From contig NZ_SRSG01000010.1 of NCBI RefSeq assembly GCF_005543295.1, forward strand, positions 192,362-256,361: a stretch of DNA of 64,000 nucleotides. Reading direction: 5' to 3'. Source of the stretch: Halalkalirubrum salinum. GTDB taxonomy: Archaea; Halobacteriota; Halobacteria; Halobacteriales; Haloferacaceae. The notes beneath the pieces are model-generated. The model had not been told where the DNA came from and did no database searches. It saw only the letters and a list, made by a program, of their open reading frames with translations. A program made the position numbers and the translations under genes. Position 1 is the stretch's first letter; each line of letters begins with the position of its first letter. Below, piece by piece: positions 59,601 through 64,000 of this stretch.

Positions 59601-60623
59601 ATGAACGACGAGGCGGCTGTTCCGTGCGTTCGCGTCCCACGAACCGACGGCGAAAAGACGCGACAGGCGCTCGCAACCGCAGACCTGCTCGACACGGAGC
59701 ACGAGATCACCGTCGACGGTGAGACGCTCTACATCCCGGTCGTCGACCCTGAATCAGTTTCCGACGACTATGACATCGTCCACCGTTCAGCCGAGCAGCG
59801 CAGCTCTCCGAAGTCACCGGCTGAGCTGCTCGGGTACGAGCCCTCGATCGAACGCCTCGGGGATCTGGTGATCCTCGACGAGGACGACCCCGATCGAGCC
59901 AGAGAGATCGCCGACGCGGTCGTCGACTCACACGTTCCCGCGCGGGCGGTGTTGAACCGAGCCTCGCCGATTCAAGGCGAGCTTCGGGTCCGCGAGTGGG
60001 ACGTGTGCTACGTCGACCCGGATGTCCTGGGCGATCGATCGCCAACAGAAACGATTCATCGCGAATACGGCCACGAGTTCGAACTCGACGTCGCGTCGGT
60101 GTACTTCTCACCACGGTTGGCAACCGAGCGCCACCGCGTGATCGAGCAGATCGAACCGGGTGAACAGGTGTTCGACATGTTCGCTGGTGTTGGTCCGTTT
60201 GCGATCCCGGCCGCGAGTCAGGGCGCGACGGTGATCGCGGTCGATCTCAACGAGACCGCGGTCGAGTACCTGCGCCGAAACGCCGACAGAAACGACGTGG
60301 CCGATCGCATCCAGGCGATCCACGGCGACGTCCGCGAGGTCGCCGCCGAGTACGAGAACTGGGCCGACCGGATTGTAATGAACCTCCCACATAGCGCCGA
60401 GGAGTTCGTTGAGACGGCGATCGGACTGGCCGGCGAAACGTGCGTGATCCACTATTACGACATCCAGCCGGACGACGATCCGTTCGACGCGGGGATTGAG
60501 GCGATCCGATCGGCTGCTGGGGATGAGTACGAGATTTCGGTGCTTGAGGAGCGGGCCGTGCGATCGTACGCGCCACACGAAGAGAATATTTGTCTGGATG
60601 TGCGACTCGATCGGCGGACGTGA
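59601..60623 (+). CDS. trm5: tRNA (guanine37-N1)-methyltransferase Trm5
   Basis: A 340-residue archaeal Trm5. D1 and D2 domains carry ILDEDDPDRAREIADAVV and ASPIQGELRVREWDVCY; the SAM domain has VFDMFAGVGPFAIPAAS, VIAVDLNETAVEYLRRN and VMNLPHSAEEFVE, the Trm5 NLPH motif. It makes m1G37 and, in archaea, the first step of wyosine. It ends about 90 bases before a tRNA-Thr gene. Confidence 0.92.
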   Translation: MNDEAAVPCVRVPRTDGEKTRQALATADLLDTEHEITVDGETLYIPVVDPESVSDDYDIVHRSAEQRSSPKSPAELLGYEPSIERLGDLVILDEDDPDRAREIADAVVDSHVPARAVLNRASPIQGELRVREWDVCYVDPDVLGDRSPTETIHREYGHEFELDVASVYFSPRLATERHRVIEQIEPGEQVFDMFAGVGPFAIPAASQGATVIAVDLNETAVEYLRRNADRNDVADRIQAIHGDVREVAAEYENWADRIVMNLPHSAEEFVETAIGLAGETCVIHYYDIQPDDDPFDAGIEAIRSAAGDEYEISVLEERAVRSYAPHEENICLDVRLDRRT

Positions 60624-60711
60624 CGGTGGAGATCGATCGCAGCGTATGTTTCGCAACTCTTATTTAATCGATTGGGGTACTATGGAGTAGACACCGATCG
60701 ATCGGTGGCGT

Positions 60712-60784
60712 GCCGGAGTAGCTCAGCTGGCAGAGCGAATCCTTCGTAAGGATTAGGCCGAGGGTTCAAATCCCTCCTCCGGCT
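60712..60784 (+). tRNA. tRNA-Thr (anticodon CGT)
   Basis: Acceptor GCCGGAG (60712-60718) pairs with CTCCGGC (60777-60783), discriminator T 60784. The D arm is GCTC..GAGC; the anticodon arm AATCC-TTCGTAA-GGATT puts CGT at positions 34-36 (reads ACG). The variable loop has five bases and the T arm is GAGGG-TTCAAAT-CCCTC. There is no intron and no encoded CCA. A T-rich CTTTTG follows as a terminator. Confidence 0.95.
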
Positions 60785-60969
60785 CTTTTGTCGAACAAAG
60801 TGAGGCGAAGAGCTAGCAGTTTGATCTGGATCGGAGAACATAACAAAGCAAAGTGACTCAGTTCAAATCACCGCCGAGTTTTATCATCGAACGCACGCCG
60901 CTCATCGATCCCGACCATGGACGCGATAAAAATACCCGGCCAAAGTGAACACAGGAGAGATGTAGAGCA

Positions 60970-62427
60970 ATGTCAACAGATACCAAGACAGCACGTGCGG
61001 AGTGGGGTACCCGATTTGGGTTCCTCATGGCAATGATCGGCGCTATGGTCGGCGCTGGAAATGTCTGGCGGTTCCCCTTCGTAATGGGACAAAATGGCGG
61101 CGGTGCGTTCATCGTCGCGTTTGTGACACTGCTTTTTTTCATAGCCGTACCAGGACTGATAGCCGAGACGGCGTTCGGTCGGTACACAAAAAAGGGAGTC
61201 ATCGGATCGTTCAGGGAGGTGCTTGGCCCCGGTGGCGCGGTCGGTCTCGGCGTAGTGGTGGTGATGGTTAACATTGCGTTGATGTCGTATTACTCGCCGC
61301 TGATTGGATGGACGATGTACTACGCTGGGCACTCGCTGTTGTTTAGCTTCACGTCAGCGGGCTTCGAGGCCGAAGCGTTCATGAACGCCTTCTTTGCGAA
61401 CTCCGCGCTCATGATCGGCTTACACACCGTCGTGATGGCGACAGTCGCTGCAGTCCTGTTATTGGGTATCAAACGCGGGGTTGAGCGTATCGTCGTCGTT
61501 GCCGTGCCCGCGATGGTCATCTCGCTTTTTATTATGGTGATCCGTGGGATTACCTTGCCAGGAGCAACCGAAGGGTTAGCCTTCGCGTTCAGCATCGACT
61601 GGGTGTACCTCACATACAGCAGTACGTGGATCGAAGCACTCGGCCAAGCACTGTTTTCCACCGGTCTCGGGTGGGGGATCGCGCTCACAGTTGGAAGCTA
61701 CCTGCGTGAGTACGACGACGTCCCGCTTGGCGGCGGTGTGTTCACTGCGATCGGCGAATCCAGCATCGGGATCCTCGCTGCGTTGGCGATTTTTCCGATC
61801 ATCTTCGCCGTTGGTGTCGAACCCGACGCCGGAGCGGGTCTCGCGTTTGTTTCGCTCGTGCAGGTCTTCCCCGAGATACCGCTGGGTGGTGTAATCGGGA
61901 TCATGTTCTTCGGGGGGTTTTTCCTCGCAACGTTCACCTCCGGGCTTGTGATCACCGAGGTAACTGTGACGACAATCAGTGAGGAGACCCGGCTCAGTCG
62001 CCGCGGGACCGTCCTTACCGTCTGTACCGGGATCTGGGCGCTGGGACTGCCGAGCGCGTACTCGGTCGACTTCCTCGACTTCGTGGACGTAACATTCGCG
62101 AACTGGGGACTCCCGCTGGCGACGCTTTGTATCCTGTTTGCGATCGGCTGGGTCATGGGTCCAGAACGACTTCGGCATCTGGCAGTGAACCGCAACGCAG
62201 GGATCCACATTGGATCGTGGTGGGATCCGGTCGTCAAATACCTGACCCCGACGCTTCTCGTGTTCATCATGGGGTATTTCGCCTACGATCAGTTTGGCTC
62301 GGACGTCATGATCGCCGGGATGGTCGTGCTTGTGGCGTTCCCGGTGGCCGGATATGCGATTATGTCCGTGGCCGACGGAGGAAGACAGACGTCGACAGCG
62401 GTTGACGCCCCAGGAGGTGACGACTGA
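60970..62427 (+). CDS. sodium-dependent transporter of the NSS (SNF) family
   Basis: A 485-residue protein with about 11-12 helices. TRFGFLMAMIGAMVGAGNVW and GGGAFIVAFV are the N-terminal substrate/sodium-site regions of LeuT-fold transporters. The C-terminal end is soluble and acidic. It probably imports an amino acid with sodium. It overlaps the next small gene by one base (TGATG), and the proline racemase gene follows. Confidence 0.88.
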   Translation: MSTDTKTARAEWGTRFGFLMAMIGAMVGAGNVWRFPFVMGQNGGGAFIVAFVTLLFFIAVPGLIAETAFGRYTKKGVIGSFREVLGPGGAVGLGVVVVMVNIALMSYYSPLIGWTMYYAGHSLLFSFTSAGFEAEAFMNAFFANSALMIGLHTVVMATVAAVLLLGIKRGVERIVVVAVPAMVISLFIMVIRGITLPGATEGLAFAFSIDWVYLTYSSTWIEALGQALFSTGLGWGIALTVGSYLREYDDVPLGGGVFTAIGESSIGILAALAIFPIIFAVGVEPDAGAGLAFVSLVQVFPEIPLGGVIGIMFFGGFFLATFTSGLVITEVTVTTISEETRLSRRGTVLTVCTGIWALGLPSAYSVDFLDFVDVTFANWGLPLATLCILFAIGWVMGPERLRHLAVNRNAGIHIGSWWDPVVKYLTPTLLVFIMGYFAYDQFGSDVMIAGMVVLVAFPVAGYAIMSVADGGRQTSTAVDAPGGDD

Positions 62428-62747
62428 TGACGACGTTGTCGCTCGAAGCGCTGACGATGCTCGGCTTCACGCTGGTTGCATTCTACGGGGTCGCCGGATG
62501 GGCGCTCATTCGCACCCTTCGACAGGAGGGCCAAAAAGTAGAACTGATAGAAGGCCAGGGCCGTGTTGACACGTACTCACCGAAAGGGCTGGCAGCGCTG
62601 GGCAAATGGATAGACGCTCACCCTGATGATCCATACGCTGAAGAGGCCCGTGAACAGTACAACGAGTGCGTCGAGGCGCTCCAGACGATCGATCAGCCGT
62701 TCTACGACTGGTCGGACACCGAAATAAAATCGCTCGATCGGAAATAG
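62427..62747 (+). CDS. small membrane-anchored partner of the NSS transporter
   Basis: A 106-residue protein. One hydrophobic helix near the N-terminus (about 8-28) is followed by RTLRQEGQKVELIEGQGRVD and a charged C-terminal half with HPDDPYAEEAREQYNECVEAL. ATG 62427 overlaps the symporter stop. Such small proteins accompany several NSS transporters (for example MetS-like); the function here is inferred from position. Confidence 0.65.
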   Translation: MTTLSLEALTMLGFTLVAFYGVAGWALIRTLRQEGQKVELIEGQGRVDTYSPKGLAALGKWIDAHPDDPYAEEAREQYNECVEALQTIDQPFYDWSDTEIKSLDRK

Positions 62748-62750
62748 AGC

Positions 62751-63743
62751 ATGCAAACTGAGATTCTTGTCGAGACGATAGACACCCATACTGCGGGTGA
62801 GCCGACCCGAATCGTCGTCGGCGGTATCGATCAGACGTCGCTGCGGGGCGAGTGCGTCGCCGACAAACGCGACCGGTTCAAAACGCACCACGAGGACCTC
62901 CGGGAGTTGTTGATGTGTGAACCCCGCGGACACGACGGCATGTTCGGCGCGGTGGTTGTTCAGCCGACCATACCGGCGGCAGACGTCGGGATGTTCTTTA
63001 TGGATGCTGGCGGGTACCTGGACATGTGTGGTCACGGCACGATCGGTGCGATCACGGCACTCATCGAAACCGGCCAACTGCACGCGGCCGGTCAGATTGT
63101 TGTCGAGACACCCGCTGGGCTGGTCCGGACGCGGCCAACGGTTTCCGGCAGTCGAGTCAAGCGAGTCGCCGTTGAGAACGTCGACTCGTTCGTCCTCGAG
63201 AAAAAAACAGTCTCAGTCTCCGAGATTTGCGACGTTCCAGTAGATATCGTCGTCGCCGGCAACGTCTTCGCACTGGTCAATGCCGCTTCAATCGGGGTAG
63301 CGCTTGACCGTGAGGCCACCACTGAACTCATCGACCTCGGAGTCGCGATCCGCGAGGCGATCAACAATGCTGGAGTAATAGTTAACCCATTAACACAAGA
63401 TCCCCGGGAGGTATCAATTGTCGAATTGTACGAGACGGACGATGGTGTCGATCGAAACGCAGTCATCTTTGGAGATGGACAACTCGATCGCTCTCCCTGT
63501 GGGACGGGAACCTGCGCGAAAATGACGTTATTGTATGAACATGGAGCGCTTGATGTCGACGAACCCTACCACTATGAGAGTCTGCTTGGCACTAGGTTCG
63601 TTGGCCGACTCCGTGACGTAACGGAGCGAAACGGCGTCGTCGTGACTGTGCCGGAAGTGAGCGGAACCGCCTTCATCACGGGGAAGCACACGTTCTTCCG
63701 GAACGAAGATGATACACTTGGCGGCTTTTCATTATCGGCGTGA
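62751..63743 (+). CDS. proline racemase family enzyme
   Basis: A 330-residue enzyme. C93 (YLDMCGHGTIG) and C250 (DRSPCGTGTCAK) are the catalytic Cys pair of proline racemases and hydroxyproline 2-epimerases; dehydratases have Thr at the second position. DTHTAGEPTRIVVGG opens the fold. It follows the NSS genes by three bases, so proline, hydroxyproline or a related amino acid is likely taken up and racemised or epimerised. The exact substrate is not readable. Confidence 0.85.
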   Translation: MQTEILVETIDTHTAGEPTRIVVGGIDQTSLRGECVADKRDRFKTHHEDLRELLMCEPRGHDGMFGAVVVQPTIPAADVGMFFMDAGGYLDMCGHGTIGAITALIETGQLHAAGQIVVETPAGLVRTRPTVSGSRVKRVAVENVDSFVLEKKTVSVSEICDVPVDIVVAGNVFALVNAASIGVALDREATTELIDLGVAIREAINNAGVIVNPLTQDPREVSIVELYETDDGVDRNAVIFGDGQLDRSPCGTGTCAKMTLLYEHGALDVDEPYHYESLLGTRFVGRLRDVTERNGVVVTVPEVSGTAFITGKHTFFRNEDDTLGGFSLSA

Positions 63744-63871
63744 TCGAGACGACGAAACATTCTCAACGCTGCCTTCGACGGCCCGTATGGCCGTAGAGAG
63801 ACGGGTATATGTGAAAACCCGACCATAGGAGTACAGAATATTTAAAATGTTGCTCAATAGTATCATGTGAT

Positions 63872-64000
63872 ATGAGAGCAACGACCACACAAACGGTCGA
63901 AAGCGCTCGGCTGACGCTCAAAATCTGGCATCCGAACTGCTGGACGCTCAAGGTGACCGATGAGACCGATGCGAGCCTTCTTGCACACACTGTGTACAAC
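63872..64000 (+). CDS. Bat-type HTH_10 regulator, N-terminal part (cut by window edge)
   Basis: From ATG 63872 the frame is open to the edge, 43 codons. RLTLKIWHPNCWTLKVTDET and SLLAHTVY look like the start of a haloarchaeal HTH_10 family with a conserved W-H-P-x-C-W-x-L pattern. TTTAAA (63841-63846) lies 26-31 bases upstream of the ATG, fitting a leaderless message. It likely controls the racemase operon just upstream. Confidence 0.55.
   Translation, partial: MRATTTQTVESARLTLKIWHPNCWTLKVTDETDASLLAHTVYN

Noticed and set aside
1-64000. Replication origin (ORB repeats with cdc6/orc1)
   Set aside because: No orc1/cdc6 gene and no long G-run ORB-type repeats were seen.

Overview
The window is chromosomal DNA of a haloarchaeon (class Halobacteria). 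Predicted proteins are acidic. Archaeal signatures include SRP19, Gar1, Trm5, a JAMM desampylase-like protease, DUF371, DUF373, a PGF-CTERM-anchored binding protein, Bat-type HTH regulators and many small zinc-finger proteins. Many genes start 25-30 bases after a TATA-like box, as expected for leaderless haloarchaeal transcripts. GC is high and CGATCG is very frequent, except in a few AT-rich pockets. I cannot assign a genus from the sequence alone.

Layout. 0-9.5 kb: partial glycosyltransferase, divergent HTH regulator/methyltransferase pair, a TRAM / YkgJ / metallo-beta-lactamase / radical-SAM group, micro zinc-finger plus Hsp20, Nudix CoA pyrophosphatase, a GpgS-like glycosyltransferase and an MFS transporter. 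9.6-20.2 kb: zinc-finger micro-protein, DHH phosphoesterase, aldo/keto reductase plus methylglyoxal synthase, secreted protein, DUF371, coiled-coil protein with a long leader, JAMM protease next to a rhodanese, DUF373, membrane proteins, a second aldo/keto reductase, OsmC. 20.2-26.4 kb: flavoprotein and korBA, then an AT-rich pocket with a truncated nucleotide-sugar dehydrogenase. 26.4-38.8 kb: an acyl-CoA block with flavin reductase, methylmalonyl-CoA mutase, an Acs-like ligase with altered motifs, DUF418, an integrase-fold/Bat regulator fusion, canonical acs, a DUF4212/sodium-solute symporter pair and a universal stress protein. This reads as uptake and activation of acetate- or propionate-type acids feeding succinyl-CoA.

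38.8-48.5 kb: small zinc-finger and membrane proteins, stress protein, thioredoxin, VOC protein, OYE-type flavoenzyme, DUF4013, then an HSDL2-like short-chain dehydrogenase divergent from a class I terpene synthase-like gene, a PAS histidine kinase, and three small acidic-protein genes. 48.6-53.7 kb is the mobile/defence-like part: an intact orphan TnpB with hairpin ends, NYN nuclease, PUA protein, an intact RHH/PIN toxin-antitoxin pair with a perfect 21-bp operator, an FKBP isomerase, and a thoroughly broken RHH/RelE toxin-antitoxin locus split by a 101-bp inverted-repeat element. 53.8-64 kb: presenilin-type protease, gar1, srp19, divergent btuF/btuCD cobalamin uptake, trm5, tRNA-Thr(CGT), and an amino-acid operon (sodium symporter, small partner, proline racemase) ahead of a partial Bat-type regulator.

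The most unusual item is the terpene synthase-like protein (45399-46364). It carries DDxxE and an N-x3-T-x3-E metal-binding pair at the spacing of bacterial terpene cyclases, downstream of a palindromic operator. Second is a scatter of solitary TnpB-end-like hairpins (20268, 24831, 39162, 52411) besides those of the intact TnpB.
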